Below are positions 18,705 through 29,305 of a DNA stretch of 64,000 nt, in pieces. Origin of the DNA: Zavarzinia aquatilis (GTDB lineage: Bacteria; Pseudomonadota; Alphaproteobacteria; Zavarziniales; Zavarziniaceae); NCBI RefSeq assembly GCF_003173035.1, contig NZ_QGLE01000001.1:186001-250000 (forward strand), written 5' to 3'. The notes below the pieces were generated by a model. It was not told the origin of the DNA. It saw only the letters and a list, made by a program, of their open reading frames with translations, and ran no database searches. Numbering within the stretch: position 1 is the first letter of the stretch; every line of letters begins with the position of its first letter. A program made the position numbers and the translations under genes.

Positions 18705-20684
18705 ATGATCGCGGCCATTGTATTTCTGCCGCTGCTCGGGGCCGTCATTGCCGGCTTCTTCGGGCGGCTGATCGGGGCGCGCGGGGCGCAGCTCGTCACC
18801 TCGGCGCTGCTGGTCGTCTCGGCGGTGCTGTCGTGGATCACCTTCTTCTCGGTGACCGGCGAAGAGGGCGGGACCGAGAAGGTCCACCTGATGACCTGGA
18901 TCCTGTCGGGCACGCTCGACGTGGAATGGGCGCTGCGGGTCGACACGCTGACCGCCGTCATGCTGGTCGTCGTCAACAGTGTCTCGGCGCTGGTGCACAT
19001 CTATTCCGTCGGCTACATGGCCGAGGACCCGCATATTCCGCGCTTCCACGCCTATCTGTCGCTCTTCACCTTCGCCATGCTGATGCTGGTGACCGCCGAC
19101 AATTTCGTGCAGGTCTTCTTCGGCTGGGAAGGCGTCGGTCTCGCCTCCTACCTGCTGATCGGCTTCTGGTACAAGAAGCCTTCGGCCAATGCGGCGGCGA
19201 TCAAGGCCTTCGTCGTCAACCGGGTGGGCGACTTCGGCTTCGCGCTCGGCATCTTCGCGATCTTCCTCGTCTTCAACAATCTGTCGTTCGACGCGGTCTT
19301 CGCGGCGGCCGGCAGCGAGGCGGGCAAGACCTTCAACTTCCTCGGCTATGACGTCGACATCCTGACGACGATCTGCCTGCTGCTCTTCGTCGGCTGCATG
19401 GGCAAGTCGGCGCAGCTCGGCCTGCACACCTGGCTGCCGGACGCGATGGAGGGCCCGACCCCGGTCTCCGCCCTCATCCATGCCGCGACCATGGTCACCG
19501 CCGGCGTCTTCCTCGTCGCCCGCTGTTCGCCTCTGTTCGAACATGCGCCCTTCGCGCTCGAGGTGGTGACGGTGGTCGGCGCGACCACGGCCTTCTTCGC
19601 GGCGACGGTCGGTCTCGTCCAGAACGACATCAAGCGCGTGATCGCCTATTCGACCTGTTCGCAGCTCGGCTACATGTTCTTCGCGGCGGGTGTCGGCGCT
19701 TATGAAGCGTCGGTGTTCCACCTGTTCACCCACGCCTTCTTCAAGGCCCTGCTGTTCCTCGGCGCCGGTTCGGTCATCCATGCGATGCACCACGAACAGG
19801 ACATGCGCCACATGGGCGGGACCTGGAAATACATCAAGCTGACCTATGCGATGATGTGGATCGGCAACCTCGCCCTTGCCGGGGTGCCGCCCTTTGCCGG
19901 CTTCTTCTCGAAGGACATGATCCTCGAGGTCGCCTATGCGGCCCATACGGGGGTCGGCAATTATGCCTTTACCCTTGGCATCATCGCCGCTGGCTTCACC
20001 GCCTTCTATTCGTGGCGCCTGCTGTTCATGACCTTCCACGGCGAGAAACGCTGGGGCGGTCATGGCCATGGCGACCACGGCCATGGTCACGACGATCACG
20101 GTCACGGGCATACCCCGCACGAGAGCCCGCTGGTCATGCTGGTGCCGCTGCTGCTGCTCGCGGTCGGCGCGGTCTTCGCGGGTTACTTCTTCTTCGACAG
20201 TTTCGTCGGCGAGGAGCAGGAAGCCTTCTGGAAGGGCGCGATCTATGTCGCCGAGACCAACAAGGTGATCGAGAATGCCCACCATGTGCCCGGCTGGGTC
20301 AAGGCCGCGCCGCTGGTGGTGACCGCGCTCGGCATCTTCGTCGCCTGGGTGTTCTATATCGCCAAGCCCAAGTGGCCCGCGGCCCTGGCCGCGACCCACC
20401 GCGAGGCCTATGCCTTCCTGCTGAACAAGTGGTATTTCGACGAACTCTATAACCTCGTGTTCGTCGGCGGTGCCCGCATGTTCGGCCGGCTGTTCTGGAA
20501 GGGCGGCGACGGCGCCATCATCGACGGCCTCGGCCCCAACGGCATCTCGGCCCGCGTGCTCGACGTCGCGCGGCGGGCGGTGAAGCTGCAGTCCGGCTTC
20601 GTCTATCACTATGCCTTCGCGATGCTGATCGGCGTCGCGGTGCTCGTTTCCTGGTATGTCTACAAGATGGGCGTGACGCCATGA
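18705..20684 (+). CDS. nuoL: NADH-quinone oxidoreductase subunit L
   Basis: 659-residue antiporter-like subunit at the distal end of the complex I membrane arm, with the lateral amphipathic helix in its C-terminal third. Signatures: [18 protein letters not shown] and [20 protein letters not shown]. Between two late helices lies a His-rich loop at residues 453-472 with nine histidines in twenty residues, which is longer than I would expect for a plain linker. The stop overlaps the nuoM start (ATGA). Confidence 0.96.
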   Translation: MIAAIVFLPLLGAVIAGFFGRLIGARGAQLVTSALLVVSAVLSWITFFSVTGEEGGTEKVHLMTWILSGTLDVEWALRVDTLTAVMLVVVNSVSALVHIYSVGYMAEDPHIPRFHAYLSLFTFAMLMLVTADNFVQVFFGWEGVGLASYLLIGFWYKKPSANAAAIKAFVVNRVGDFGFALGIFAIFLVFNNLSFDAVFAAAGSEAGKTFNFLGYDVDILTTICLLLFVGCMGKSAQLGLHTWLPDAMEGPTPVSALIHAATMVTAGVFLVARCSPLFEHAPFALEVVTVVGATTAFFAATVGLVQNDIKRVIAYSTCSQLGYMFFAAGVGAYEASVFHLFTHAFFKALLFLGAGSVIHAMHHEQDMRHMGGTWKYIKLTYAMMWIGNLALAGVPPFAGFFSKDMILEVAYAAHTGVGNYAFTLGIIAAGFTAFYSWRLLFMTFHGEKRWGGHGHGDHGHGHDDHGHGHTPHESPLVMLVPLLLLAVGAVFAGYFFFDSFVGEEQEAFWKGAIYVAETNKVIENAHHVPGWVKAAPLVVTALGIFVAWVFYIAKPKWPAALAATHREAYAFLLNKWYFDELYNLVFVGGARMFGRLFWKGGDGAIIDGLGPNGISARVLDVARRAVKLQSGFVYHYAFAMLIGVAVLVSWYVYKMGVTP

Positions 20685-22237
20685 TCGCGGACCTGGCCCA
20701 AGGGTGGCCGATACTCTCGGTAGTCACCTTCCTGCCGCTCGTCGGCGCGCTCCTCATTCTGCTCACGCGGGGTGAGGGCGAGGCGACGGAGCGAAGCATC
20801 CGCTCGATCGCGCTGATCACGACGATCGTGACCTTCCTCGTCTCGCTCATCCTGTGGGCGGGCTTCAGGGATGGCACGGCGGAGTTCCAGTTCGTCGAGA
20901 AGCACGCCTGGATCGGCGAAACCATCACCTATCACATGGGTGTCGACGGGATTTCGATCCTCTTCGTCATCCTGACCACCTTCCTGATGCCGCTGTGCAT
21001 CCTCGCGTCGGACGTGATCCACACGCGGGTGAAGGAATATATGGTCGCCTTCCTGGTGCTCGAGTCGCTGATGCTCGGCGTCTTCTGCGCCCTCGACCTC
21101 GTGCTGTTCTACCTGTTCTTCGAGGCCGGCCTCATCCCGATGTTCCTGATCATCGGCATCTGGGGCGGTCCGCGGCGCATCTACGCGACCTTCAAGTTCT
21201 TCCTCTACACGCTGCTCGGCTCGCTGCTCATGCTGCTCGCGATCATCGCGATCTACCTGACCGCGGGCACGACCGACGTCGTCGAGCTGATGAAGTTCAA
21301 CTTCCCGGTCGGGATGCAGTACTGGCTGTGGCTCGCCTTCTTCGCCTCCTTCGCGGTGAAGGTGCCGATGTGGCCGGTGCACACCTGGCTGCCCGACGCC
21401 CACGTCGAGGCGCCGACGGCCGGTTCGGTCATCCTGGCCGGCGTCCTCCTCAAGATGGGCGGCTACGGCTTCATCCGGTTCTCGCTGCCGCTGTTCCCGG
21501 ATGCCTCGGTCTATTTCGCCCCGCTCATGTTCGGCCTCTCGGTGGTCGCGATCATCTATACGTCGCTGGTCGCCCTCGTGCAGGAGGACATGAAGAAGCT
21601 GATCGCCTATTCGTCGGTCGCGCACATGGGCTTCATCACCCTCGGCACCTTCTCCTTCACCGAGCAGGGGCTGCAGGGCGCGATCATCCAGATGATCAGC
21701 CACGGCATCGTCTCGGGCGCGCTGTTCCTCTGCGTCGGCGTCGTCTATGACCGCCTGCATACCCGCGAGATCGCCCGCTACGGCGGCCTCGTGAACCGGA
21801 TGCCGGTCTATGCCTTCACCTTCATGCTGTTCACCATGGCGACCGTCGGTCTGCCGGGCACCTCGGGCTTCGTCGGCGAATTCCTGATCCTCGCGGGCAC
21901 TTTCAAGGCCAGCACCGTGGCGACCTTCTTCGCCGCGACCGGCCTCATCCTCGGCGCGGCCTATTCCCTTTATCTCTACCGCCGGGTGGTGTTCGGGGAA
22001 CTGGTCCATGCCGACCTGCAGGACATGGAAGACCTGAACTGGCGTGAGAAGGTGACCTTCCTGCCGCTGATGCTGACCGCGCTGTGGATCGGCATCTATC
22101 CGACCTATTTCACCACTGCCACCGATGCCTCGGTGCAGAATCTGATCACCCAATTCCACGCCAAGATCGCCGCCAATGCCGCCGCAGCGGCCCCGGCCGA
22201 CGCGGCGCCCGAGGCGGGTCAGGGGACGGGCAACTGA
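20681..22237 (+). CDS. nuoM: NADH-quinone oxidoreductase subunit M
   Basis: 518-residue antiporter-like proton channel subunit. Family motifs include [39 protein letters not shown] and [18 protein letters not shown]. The C-terminus ends in an Ala-rich tail ([17 protein letters not shown]) not needed for the fold. Overlaps nuoL by four bases and shares one base with nuoN (TGATG). Confidence 0.97.
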   Translation: MIADLAQGWPILSVVTFLPLVGALLILLTRGEGEATERSIRSIALITTIVTFLVSLILWAGFRDGTAEFQFVEKHAWIGETITYHMGVDGISILFVILTTFLMPLCILASDVIHTRVKEYMVAFLVLESLMLGVFCALDLVLFYLFFEAGLIPMFLIIGIWGGPRRIYATFKFFLYTLLGSLLMLLAIIAIYLTAGTTDVVELMKFNFPVGMQYWLWLAFFASFAVKVPMWPVHTWLPDAHVEAPTAGSVILAGVLLKMGGYGFIRFSLPLFPDASVYFAPLMFGLSVVAIIYTSLVALVQEDMKKLIAYSSVAHMGFITLGTFSFTEQGLQGAIIQMISHGIVSGALFLCVGVVYDRLHTREIARYGGLVNRMPVYAFTFMLFTMATVGLPGTSGFVGEFLILAGTFKASTVATFFAATGLILGAAYSLYLYRRVVFGELVHADLQDMEDLNWREKVTFLPLMLTALWIGIYPTYFTTATDASVQNLITQFHAKIAANAAAAAPADAAPEAGQGTGN

Positions 22238-23694
22238 TGACCTCGACATTTTCTGCGGACATCGCGCTGATTCTGCCTGAGCTGATCCTCGCGGTCGGCG
22301 CCCTGGCCCTGCTGCTGGTGGGCGCCTATCGCGGCGAGGGCAGCAGCCGTCTCGTCGGTCTCGGCGGCATGGCCGTGATCCTCGTGGCGCTTTTCTTCAC
22401 CGCCTGTGCCGGCACGGGCGAAACCGCCCATGGCTTCAACGACATGGTGGTGGTCGACGGGTTCGGCCGCTTCATGAAGGTGCTGGTGCTGATCGGCGCC
22501 CTGGTCGCCATTCCGATGTCGGTCGATTTCCTGAAGCGCGCGGGGGCCGACCGGTTCGAGTTCCCGGTGCTGATCCTGCTGGCGACCGCCGGCATGATGC
22601 TGATGGTCTCGGCCAACGATCTGATCACCCTTTATGTCGGGCTGGAGCTGCAGTCGCTGTCGCTCTATGTCCTCGCCGCGTTCCTGCGCGACGATGCCCG
22701 CTCGACCGAGGCCGGCCTGAAGTATTTCGTCCTCGGCGCGCTGTCGTCGGGCATGTTGCTTTATGGCTGCTCGCTGATCTACGGCTTCTCGGGCACGACG
22801 AATTTCTCCGATCTGGCCAAGGGCATCGCCACGCTGGGCGAGCATGGCGCGGGCATCGGCCTCGTCGTCGGCATCGTCTTCCTGGTCGCCGGCCTTGCCT
22901 TCAAGGTCTCGGCCGTGCCGTTCCACATGTGGACGCCCGACGTCTACGAAGGCTCGCCGACGCCGGTCACCGCCTTCTTCGCGGCGGCGCCCAAGGTGGC
23001 GGCCATGGCCCTGTTCCTGCGCGCACTGACGACGCCCTTCGGCGAGATCGTCGCGCAGTGGCAGCAGATCATCATCTTCGTCTCGATCGCTTCCATGCTG
23101 CTCGGCGCCTTCGCGGCGATCGGCCAGACCAACATGAAGCGGCTGCTGGCCTATTCCTCCATCGGTCACGTCGGTTATGCCCTGGTCGGGCTCGCCGCCG
23201 GGGGCGAGCAGGGGATCCGCGGCGTCCTCGTCTATATGGCGATCTACATGGTCATGACGCTCGGCACCTTCGGCGTGCTGCTCGTCATGCGCAAGGACGG
23301 CAAGCCGGTCGAGAGCATCGCGGATTTCGCCGGCCTCGGCCGGACCCATCCGTGGCTGGCCTTCGTCATGGCGGCCTTCATGTTCTCGCTGGCCGGCATT
23401 CCGCCGCTGGCCGGGTTCTTCGCCAAATTCTACGTCTTCATTTCGGCGATCGAACACGGGCTCTACACGCTCTCGGTCATCGGCATGTTGTCGAGCGTCG
23501 TCTCCGCCTTCTATTACCTGCGGGTGGTGAAGGTGATGTATTTCGACGCGCCGGAAGGCCAGCTGGAGACGCCGTTCCCCCTCGCGTCGCGCGTTGTGGT
23601 GACGGTGACGGGTGCGGTCACGGTGCTCTATTTCATCGTGCCGGGGCCGCTGGTCGCCATCGCCGGCGCGGCGGCCAAGACCCTCGTCCGCTGA
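22237..23694 (+). CDS. nuoN: NADH-quinone oxidoreductase subunit N
   Basis: 485-residue antiporter-like subunit, last of the 14 nuo genes. Motifs: [38 protein letters not shown] (lysine and His-containing channel helix) and [19 protein letters not shown]. The frame is open upstream, but ATG 22237 uses the last base of the nuoM stop and matches the family N-terminus (EL..A.GAL). Confidence 0.96.
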   Translation: MTSTFSADIALILPELILAVGALALLLVGAYRGEGSSRLVGLGGMAVILVALFFTACAGTGETAHGFNDMVVVDGFGRFMKVLVLIGALVAIPMSVDFLKRAGADRFEFPVLILLATAGMMLMVSANDLITLYVGLELQSLSLYVLAAFLRDDARSTEAGLKYFVLGALSSGMLLYGCSLIYGFSGTTNFSDLAKGIATLGEHGAGIGLVVGIVFLVAGLAFKVSAVPFHMWTPDVYEGSPTPVTAFFAAAPKVAAMALFLRALTTPFGEIVAQWQQIIIFVSIASMLLGAFAAIGQTNMKRLLAYSSIGHVGYALVGLAAGGEQGIRGVLVYMAIYMVMTLGTFGVLLVMRKDGKPVESIADFAGLGRTHPWLAFVMAAFMFSLAGIPPLAGFFAKFYVFISAIEHGLYTLSVIGMLSSVVSAFYYLRVVKVMYFDAPEGQLETPFPLASRVVVTVTGAVTVLYFIVPGPLVAIAGAAAKTLVR

Positions 23695-23698
23695 CGGC

Positions 23699-24490
23699 AT
23701 GGTGACGCCGGCCGGAGGACGGGAAGAACCCGGGATCGCCGGCTGGCGCGTCCGCCATTTCGCCGAGATCGACTCGACGAACGAGGAGGCGCGCCGGAGG
23801 GCGGCGGCCGGCGACGAGGGCGATCTCGCCCTCTACGCCGATACGCAGACGGCGGGACGCGGCCGGCGCGGCCGGGCCTGGGTCTCGCCGCCCGGCAACC
23901 TGATGTTCAGCCTGCTGCTGCGGCCGAAGGCAGGGCCGGCCCGGGCGGCGGAACTCTCCTTCGCCACGGCGATCGCCCTGCATGAGGCGCTGGCCACGCT
24001 GACCGGCGAGGGCTTCCGGTTCCAGCTGAAGTGGCCGAACGACGTTCTGCTCGACGGCGCCAAGGTTGCCGGCATCCTGCTGGAATCGGCGACCGGCAGC
24101 GATGGCGCGCTGGAATTCCTCGTCATCGGGGCCGGCATCAACCTTGCCCATTTCCCCGACAACACCCCCTATCCCGCGACCTCGGTGGCGGCCAGCCTCG
24201 GCCACCACGTCGAGCGGCGCGCCGCCCTGGCCGAGGTGCTGACCCGGCTCGGCCATTGGGTCACGGTCTGGGAGCGCGAGGGTTTCGCGCCCATCCGTGA
24301 AGCCTGGGTGAGCCGGGCCGCGGGCCTTGGCGAGCGGATCACCGTTCGCCTTTCGGACGAGACGATCGAGGGCACTTTCGCCGGTTTGCGCCCGGACGGA
24401 GCCCTCGACCTTCGGCTCGACAACGGCGCTTCGCGCGCCATTACTGCCGGCGACGTGTTTCTGCCCGGCGTCGTTGGAGCGAGTGTTTGA
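23699..24490 (+). CDS. birA: Biotin--[acetyl-CoA-carboxylase] ligase
   Basis: 263 residues. Transfers biotin through biotinyl-AMP to a lysine of the carboxyl-carrier protein. The biotinyl-AMP loop GRGRRGRAWVSPPGNLMFS (about 60-78), KWPNDVLLDGAKVAGIL (catalytic Lys region) and a C-terminal SH3-like domain are present. No N-terminal helix-turn-helix, so this is the non-regulatory class. It starts four bases after nuoN and overlaps rnj by four, matching the alphaproteobacterial nuo-birA-rnj order. Confidence 0.93.
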   Translation: MVTPAGGREEPGIAGWRVRHFAEIDSTNEEARRRAAAGDEGDLALYADTQTAGRGRRGRAWVSPPGNLMFSLLLRPKAGPARAAELSFATAIALHEALATLTGEGFRFQLKWPNDVLLDGAKVAGILLESATGSDGALEFLVIGAGINLAHFPDNTPYPATSVAASLGHHVERRAALAEVLTRLGHWVTVWEREGFAPIREAWVSRAAGLGERITVRLSDETIEGTFAGLRPDGALDLRLDNGASRAITAGDVFLPGVVGASV

Positions 24491-26181
24491 CCAGAGCGAA
24501 GGGCGGCAAGACCCAGCCGGGATATTTCAACCGCAGGCCCCGGGCGGACGAATTGCTGTTCGTGCCCCTTGGCGGTTCGGGCGAAATCGGCATGAACCTC
24601 AATCTCTATGGTCATGCGGGCAAGTGGCTGATGCTCGACCTCGGCGTCACCTTCGCCGACAGCCGGATGCCGGGCATCGACCTGATCCTGCCCGATCCGA
24701 CCTTCATCGAGGACCGCAAGGACGATCTGATCGCGCTCGTCCTGACTCATGCCCATGAAGATCATATCGGCGCCGTGCCCTATCTGTGGGACCGGCTGCA
24801 ATGTCCGATCTATGCGACGCCCTTCACGGCCGCGCTGGTGCGGCGGAAATTGCAGGAAGTCGGGCTGGAGCGCGAGGTCGAGCTGAATATCCTGCCGATG
24901 AACGGCAAGGTCACCCTCGGCCCCTTCGCCTGCGAACTGGTCACCCTGACCCATTCGATTCCGGAGCCGAACGCGGTCGCCATTGAAACCGCCCTTGGCA
25001 CCGTGCTGCACACCGGCGACTGGAAGCTGGACCCGGAGCCGCTGATCGGCCCGACCGCCGACCGCAAGCGGCTGGAGGAATTGGGCAGCAGCGGCGTGCT
25101 CGCCATGGTCTGCGATTCGACCAATGTCTTTTCCCCCGGAACCTCGGGCTCTGAAGCCGAAGTGCGGGAGAGTCTGATCCAGATGATCGCGCCGCTGACC
25201 GGGCGGGTCGCGGTCACCACCTTCGCCTCCAATGTCGCGCGAATCGCCTCCATCGGCGTCGCCGCCGCGGCCGCCGACCGCCATCTGGTGCTGGTCGGGC
25301 GCTCGATGCACCGGGTGGTCGAGGCGGCCAAGGAAACCGGCTATCTCACCGATCTGCCGCCCACCCTCGACGAGGACGAGGCCGGCTATCTGCCCAAGGA
25401 CAAGGTGCTCTACCTCTGCACCGGCAGTCAGGGCGAGCCGCGCGGCGCCATGGCCCGTATCGCGCGGGGCGAGCACCGCCACATCGCGCTGGGCGCGGGC
25501 GATACCGCGATCTTTTCCTCGAAGATCATTCCGGGCAACGAAATCCCCCTCGGCGAGACCCATAACCAGCTGGCGACGGCGGGGGTGCGGGTGATCACCG
25601 AGAAGGGCAATTTCATCCATGTCTCGGGCCATCCCAACCGGGACGAGCTGGCGGCCATGTATGCCTGGGTGCGGCCGGAGATTTCAGTGCCGGTCCATGG
25701 CGAGGCGCGGCATCTGGTGGAGCATTCCGCCTTCGCCCGCGCGCTGCAGGTGCGCCACGCCCCAATCATCAAGAATGGCGACGTATTGCGTCTCGCCCCG
25801 GGCGAGCCGGCGTTTGTTGGCGCGGTCGAGGCCGGGCGCCTCGCCCTCGATGGCGACATCCTGGTCGAGATCGACGATCCGGCCATCGTCGCGCGGCGCA
25901 AGATCAGTTTCGCCGGCCACATCGTGGTCACCCTGGTGCTCGATGCCAAGGGCAAGCTGGCGGCCGATCCCGACGTCGTCCTCGCCGGTCTCGCCGAGGA
26001 GGAGGGGGGCGATCTCGCCGCCGACATCGTCGAGGCGGTGCAGGCGGCGCTGCCGCGTGGCCGGGGCGGTGATGCCGATACGCTGGCCGAAGCGGCACGA
26101 CAGGCCGCGCGCAAGGCCGCCAACCGCCTGACCGGGCGCAAGCCCGTGACCGACGTTCAGGTGATCCGCCTGCGCGGCTGA
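24487..26181 (+). CDS. rnj: Ribonuclease J family metallo-beta-lactamase
   Basis: 564 residues. Metallo-beta-lactamase/beta-CASP nuclease that acts as a 5'-3' exonuclease and endonuclease in RNA maturation. The zinc motif HAHEDH is at 88-93, and later features include HTGDWKLDPEP and HVSGHPNRDELAAMYAWVRP. Start is TTG, with TTGA overlapping the birA stop; the first recognisable family residues follow within ten codons. The C-terminus has the RNase J accessory domain but is low complexity (Ala/Arg) near the end. Confidence 0.92.
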   Translation: MTRAKGGKTQPGYFNRRPRADELLFVPLGGSGEIGMNLNLYGHAGKWLMLDLGVTFADSRMPGIDLILPDPTFIEDRKDDLIALVLTHAHEDHIGAVPYLWDRLQCPIYATPFTAALVRRKLQEVGLEREVELNILPMNGKVTLGPFACELVTLTHSIPEPNAVAIETALGTVLHTGDWKLDPEPLIGPTADRKRLEELGSSGVLAMVCDSTNVFSPGTSGSEAEVRESLIQMIAPLTGRVAVTTFASNVARIASIGVAAAAADRHLVLVGRSMHRVVEAAKETGYLTDLPPTLDEDEAGYLPKDKVLYLCTGSQGEPRGAMARIARGEHRHIALGAGDTAIFSSKIIPGNEIPLGETHNQLATAGVRVITEKGNFIHVSGHPNRDELAAMYAWVRPEISVPVHGEARHLVEHSAFARALQVRHAPIIKNGDVLRLAPGEPAFVGAVEAGRLALDGDILVEIDDPAIVARRKISFAGHIVVTLVLDAKGKLAADPDVVLAGLAEEEGGDLAADIVEAVQAALPRGRGGDADTLAEAARQAARKAANRLTGRKPVTDVQVIRLRG

Positions 26182-26270
26182 GCAGATTCCCGAAACCGCC
26201 GCAAAGGGTTCTTGCGGCAATGCGGCGGCGATCCTAATTTCCGGTCATCGCCTTCAATCGAGTGGAAGCC

Positions 26271-26687
26271 ATGATCGGACGCCTCAACCATATCGCCCTT
26301 GCCGTGCCCGACCTTTCGTCGGCAACCGCCCTTTATCGCGACACCCTCGGCGCCAAGGTCTCGGCCCCCATCGACCAGCCGGATCACGGCGTCACCGTCG
26401 TCTTCGTCGAGCTGCCGAACACCAAGATCGAGCTGCTCTATCCCCTGGGCGAGAAGTCGCCGATCGCCAATTTCCTCGAGCGGAACCCGGGCGGCGGTAT
26501 CCACCATGTCTGCTACGAAGTCGAGGATATCCTCGCGGCCCGCGACAAGCTGAAGGCGGAAGGCGCCCGCGTGCTGGGCGATGGCAATCCCAAGATCGGC
26601 GCCCATGGCCTGCCGGTGCTGTTCCTGCACCCGAAGGATTTCCTCGGCACCCTCGTCGAGATCGAGGAAGTGGCCAAGGCGGCGTAA
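26271..26687 (+). CDS. mce: Methylmalonyl-CoA epimerase-like glyoxalase protein
   Basis: 138 residues of the vicinal-oxygen-chelate fold. LNHIALAVPDLSSATALYRD opens the domain, and IHHVCYEVEDI, GLPVLFLHPKDFLGTLVEIE closes it; the metal-binding His (H6-type, His in IHH) and Glu (LVEIE) are in place. Methylmalonyl-CoA epimerase interconverts the R and S forms in propionate metabolism. Two starts are possible: ATG 26271 or an in-frame GTG at 26262; ATG is chosen because it has a GGAAG sequence just ahead. Confidence 0.88.
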   Translation: MIGRLNHIALAVPDLSSATALYRDTLGAKVSAPIDQPDHGVTVVFVELPNTKIELLYPLGEKSPIANFLERNPGGGIHHVCYEVEDILAARDKLKAEGARVLGDGNPKIGAHGLPVLFLHPKDFLGTLVEIEEVAKAA

Positions 26688-26723
26688 GCCGCCTCGGTCC
26701 CTCTGCACCATGCGGATCGCGTC

Positions 26724-26984
26724 ATGACCGTCATCGGCGGTATCGTCTTTTTCTCGATCACCTGGTGGCTGGTGTTTTTCGCCGTCCTGCCCTGGGGTGT
26801 GCGCAGCAACGAAGAGGCGGGTGCTGCGTCGGAATCGGGCATCCCCTCGGGCATCCCGCATCGCCCGCCCATGCTCAAGAAGGCGCTGATCACCACGGGC
26901 ATCACCCTGGTGCTTCTCGCCGCCTTCTCTGTCGTCGTCGAATACGATCTGCTCGGCTATCGCGCCTTCATGGAAGCGCCCTGA
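26724..26984 (+). CDS. DUF1467 family membrane protein
   Basis: 86 residues with two transmembrane segments (about 3-24 and 53-73) and a polar loop containing GIPHRPPMLKKALITT, the DUF1467 pattern. The family is restricted mostly to alphaproteobacteria and is commonly found between the epimerase gene and proS; that arrangement is kept here except for an inserted minus-strand gene. Function unknown. Confidence 0.85.
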   Translation: MTVIGGIVFFSITWWLVFFAVLPWGVRSNEEAGAASESGIPSGIPHRPPMLKKALITTGITLVLLAAFSVVVEYDLLGYRAFMEAP

Positions 26985-27032
26985 GCGCGGGAAAGCGGGC
27001 CGGCGTCTGCACAGAGGCCGCCGGCCCCGCCC

Positions 27033-27371
27033 TCATTCGTGGATCGTATAGGCGCCCAGCTGGCACAGGTCGATGCCGCGGTCGTCGACCTCGTCGCCGT
27101 CCTTGAACACGGTCTTTATGTCATAAAGGCAGGTCGTGCGGCCGTCGGCGACCGTCACATCTGTCGCCGTGCCGGCGGGCAGGGCATCATTGCCCAGCAG
27201 ATTCTCTTCCCAGTCATCGACATTGGCGGGGGAGAGATAGAATTCCGTCACTGCGGCGCCGGTGGCGTTGTTCAGGGTGAAGGTCAGGTCCTCGGCGAGG
27301 GCGGGGCCCGCAGAAGCCGAAATCGCAAGCAACACGAACAATCCGCCTTTCAGCGCAGGGATTGCACGCAT
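27033..27371 (-). CDS. Small exported hypothetical protein
   Basis: 112 residues. The first 26 form a typical signal peptide (basic start, hydrophobic core, ALA before the cut). The mature part starts EDLTFTLNNATGAAVTEFYL and contains two cysteines (in TTCLYD and DLCQLG) that could form a disulfide in the periplasm. The rest is acidic. I do not recognise a family. It sits alone on the minus strand between DUF1467 and proS, so it looks like an insertion into an otherwise conserved gene order. Confidence 0.75.
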   Translation of the reverse strand: MRAIPALKGGLFVLLAISASAGPALAEDLTFTLNNATGAAVTEFYLSPANVDDWEENLLGNDALPAGTATDVTVADGRTTCLYDIKTVFKDGDEVDDRGIDLCQLGAYTIHE

Positions 27372-27962
27372 TTATCTGGGCCTCTTTCTTTTTCAGGGCC
27401 CGGCGGCTGCTCTGGCGCGCCGGTCGTGCCCGGGGCACTTGCCGACATTCACACGATGGCCGCACGATTGCCATGATGCAGACCACAATCGGCGCCAGAT
27501 TTGTCGCGGGATGAGAGCGGTGGTGAGAACCCCCGAGGGAGGCCCCGGAAACGACACAAGGCCCCGTGGGGCCTTGCGTTAACTCTGCACTGTGCACTGT
27601 CGGCAGCCGTTATTTTTCGGCCTTGATGTCCCCGACGGCGCTTCCTCCCTAAACTTGGGTGAGCCGAGCCGGCCCCCTCTTTCGGTGAGAGGGATGCTAC
27701 TCAATCGTCGCATGGGAGTCACGCGGTTTCGTCATGTGTGCCCCGAAAAAGTGCAATATGCTTTTTTATCAGGCTTAAAGGCGCGTGAATCGGCTATTCG
27801 CATACGGTTCTGTGACAGCGGGCTTCGACTAAAGTCGAGGGGGTGGCGATTCGCCGCGCCGAATCCCGCCATCGCTGGCACGGACACGGATTACAAGCGG
27901 GGGAGATTGCGCGGCGGCCCCGATTTCCCTACCTTCGCCGCCTGATCAACGAGAAATCCGCC
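27372..27962. other. 591-base intergenic region ahead of proS
   Basis: Divergent region between the minus-strand exported protein and plus-strand proS. It contains a perfect inverted repeat at 27557-27576 (CAAGGCCCC/GGGGCCTTG) without a following T run, a short tandem (GCACTGT twice, about 27586-27599) and an AT-richer patch at about 27735-27840 that is the most likely place for the proS promoter. A plus-strand open frame crosses it but shows no protein-like features. Confidence 0.4.
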
Positions 27963-29285
27963 ATGCGTCTGTCCCGCTATTTCCTGCCCACCTTGCGCGA
28001 AAACCCGGCCGAAGCGCAGATCGTCTCGCACCGGCTGATGCTGCGTGCCGGTCTCGTCCGCCAGTCGGCGGCCGGCATCTATTCCTGGCTGCCGCTGGGC
28101 CTCAAGGTCCTGCGCAACATCGAGAAGATCGTGCGCGAGGAGCAGAACCGGGCCGGCGCCATCGAATTGCTGATGCCGACCATCCAGTCGGCCGACCTGT
28201 GGCGGGAATCGGGCCGCTACGAGGCTTATGGCAAGGAGATGCTGCGCATCACCGACCGCCACGAGCGCGAGATGCTGTTCGGCCCGACCAACGAGGAACT
28301 GATCACCGCGATCTTCCGCGACAACGTGAAGTCCTACCGCGACCTGCCGCGCAATCTCTATCACATCCAGTGGAAATTCCGCGACGAGGTGCGCCCGCGC
28401 TTCGGCGTGATGCGTGGCCGCGAATTCCTCATGAAGGACGCCTATTCCTTCGATCTCGACAAGGAAGGCGCGCGCAAGGCCTATGAGAAGATGTTCGTCG
28501 CCTATCTTCGCACCTATGCCCGCATGGGGTTGAAGGCGATCCCGATGGCGGCGGACACTGGCCCGATCGGCGGCGACATGAGCCATGAATTCATCATCCT
28601 GGCCGAGACCGGCGAAAGCGCCGTCTTCTGTCACAAGGATCTGGTCGATTACGACATCCTCGGCACCAAGGTCGATTTCGAGGCCAGCCTGACCCCGATC
28701 ATCGAGCGCTGGACGGGCCTCTACGCCGCGACCGACGAGAAGCACGACGCCGCCCGCTTCGCCGCCGAAGTCCCGGCCGAGAAGCAGATTTCCGCCCGCG
28801 GCATCGAGGTCGGCCACATCTTCTATTTCGGCACGAAATACTCGAAACCGATGGGCGCGGTCGTCGCCGGGCCGAATGGCGAGTCGATCGAGCTCGAGAT
28901 GGGCTCCTACGGCATCGGCGTCTCGCGTCTGATGGGCGCCATCATCGAGGCGAGCCATGACGAAGGCGGCATCGTCTGGCCGGAAAGCGTCGCGCCCTTC
29001 AAGGTCGGCCTGATCAACCTGAAGGCCGGGGACGCCACGGTCGACGCCGCCGCCGCCAAACTCTATGCCGCGCTCGAGGCCGCCGGGGTCGAGACCCTCT
29101 ATGACGACACCGACGAGCGCGCCGGCGCCAAATTCGCCACGATGGACCTGATCGGCCTGCCCTGGCAGGTCCATGTCGGGCCGCGCGGCCTTGCCAAGGG
29201 CGTGGTCGAGGTGAAGAACCGCAAGACCGGCGAGCGCGCGGAAGTCGCCCTCGACGACGTCGTGGCCAGGTTTACCGCGGCCTGA
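27963..29285 (+). CDS. proS: Prolyl-tRNA synthetase (short alpha type)
   Basis: 440 residues, about 130 shorter than the E. coli enzyme because the editing insertion (INS) domain is missing; this is the alphaproteobacterial ProS type. Class II motifs are visible: motif 1 near [20 protein letters not shown], motif 2 in [20 protein letters not shown], and motif 3 in [17 protein letters not shown]. The anticodon-binding domain occupies the last about 90 residues. An in-frame extension to 27843 exists upstream but is non-conserved. Confidence 0.95.
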   Translation: MRLSRYFLPTLRENPAEAQIVSHRLMLRAGLVRQSAAGIYSWLPLGLKVLRNIEKIVREEQNRAGAIELLMPTIQSADLWRESGRYEAYGKEMLRITDRHEREMLFGPTNEELITAIFRDNVKSYRDLPRNLYHIQWKFRDEVRPRFGVMRGREFLMKDAYSFDLDKEGARKAYEKMFVAYLRTYARMGLKAIPMAADTGPIGGDMSHEFIILAETGESAVFCHKDLVDYDILGTKVDFEASLTPIIERWTGLYAATDEKHDAARFAAEVPAEKQISARGIEVGHIFYFGTKYSKPMGAVVAGPNGESIELEMGSYGIGVSRLMGAIIEASHDEGGIVWPESVAPFKVGLINLKAGDATVDAAAAKLYAALEAAGVETLYDDTDERAGAKFATMDLIGLPWQVHVGPRGLAKGVVEVKNRKTGERAEVALDDVVARFTAA

Positions 29286-29305
29286 GGCCGGCGGGGGAGA
29301 TCGGG

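Noticed and set aside
27557-27576. Perfect palindrome as a terminator
   Set aside because: No T run on either strand and not directly behind a gene end; kept only as part of the intergenic note.
27592-27945. 117-codon plus-strand frame in the proS leader
   Set aside because: No ribosome-binding site, no family features, and it overlaps the AT-rich promoter-like patch and proS upstream sequence.
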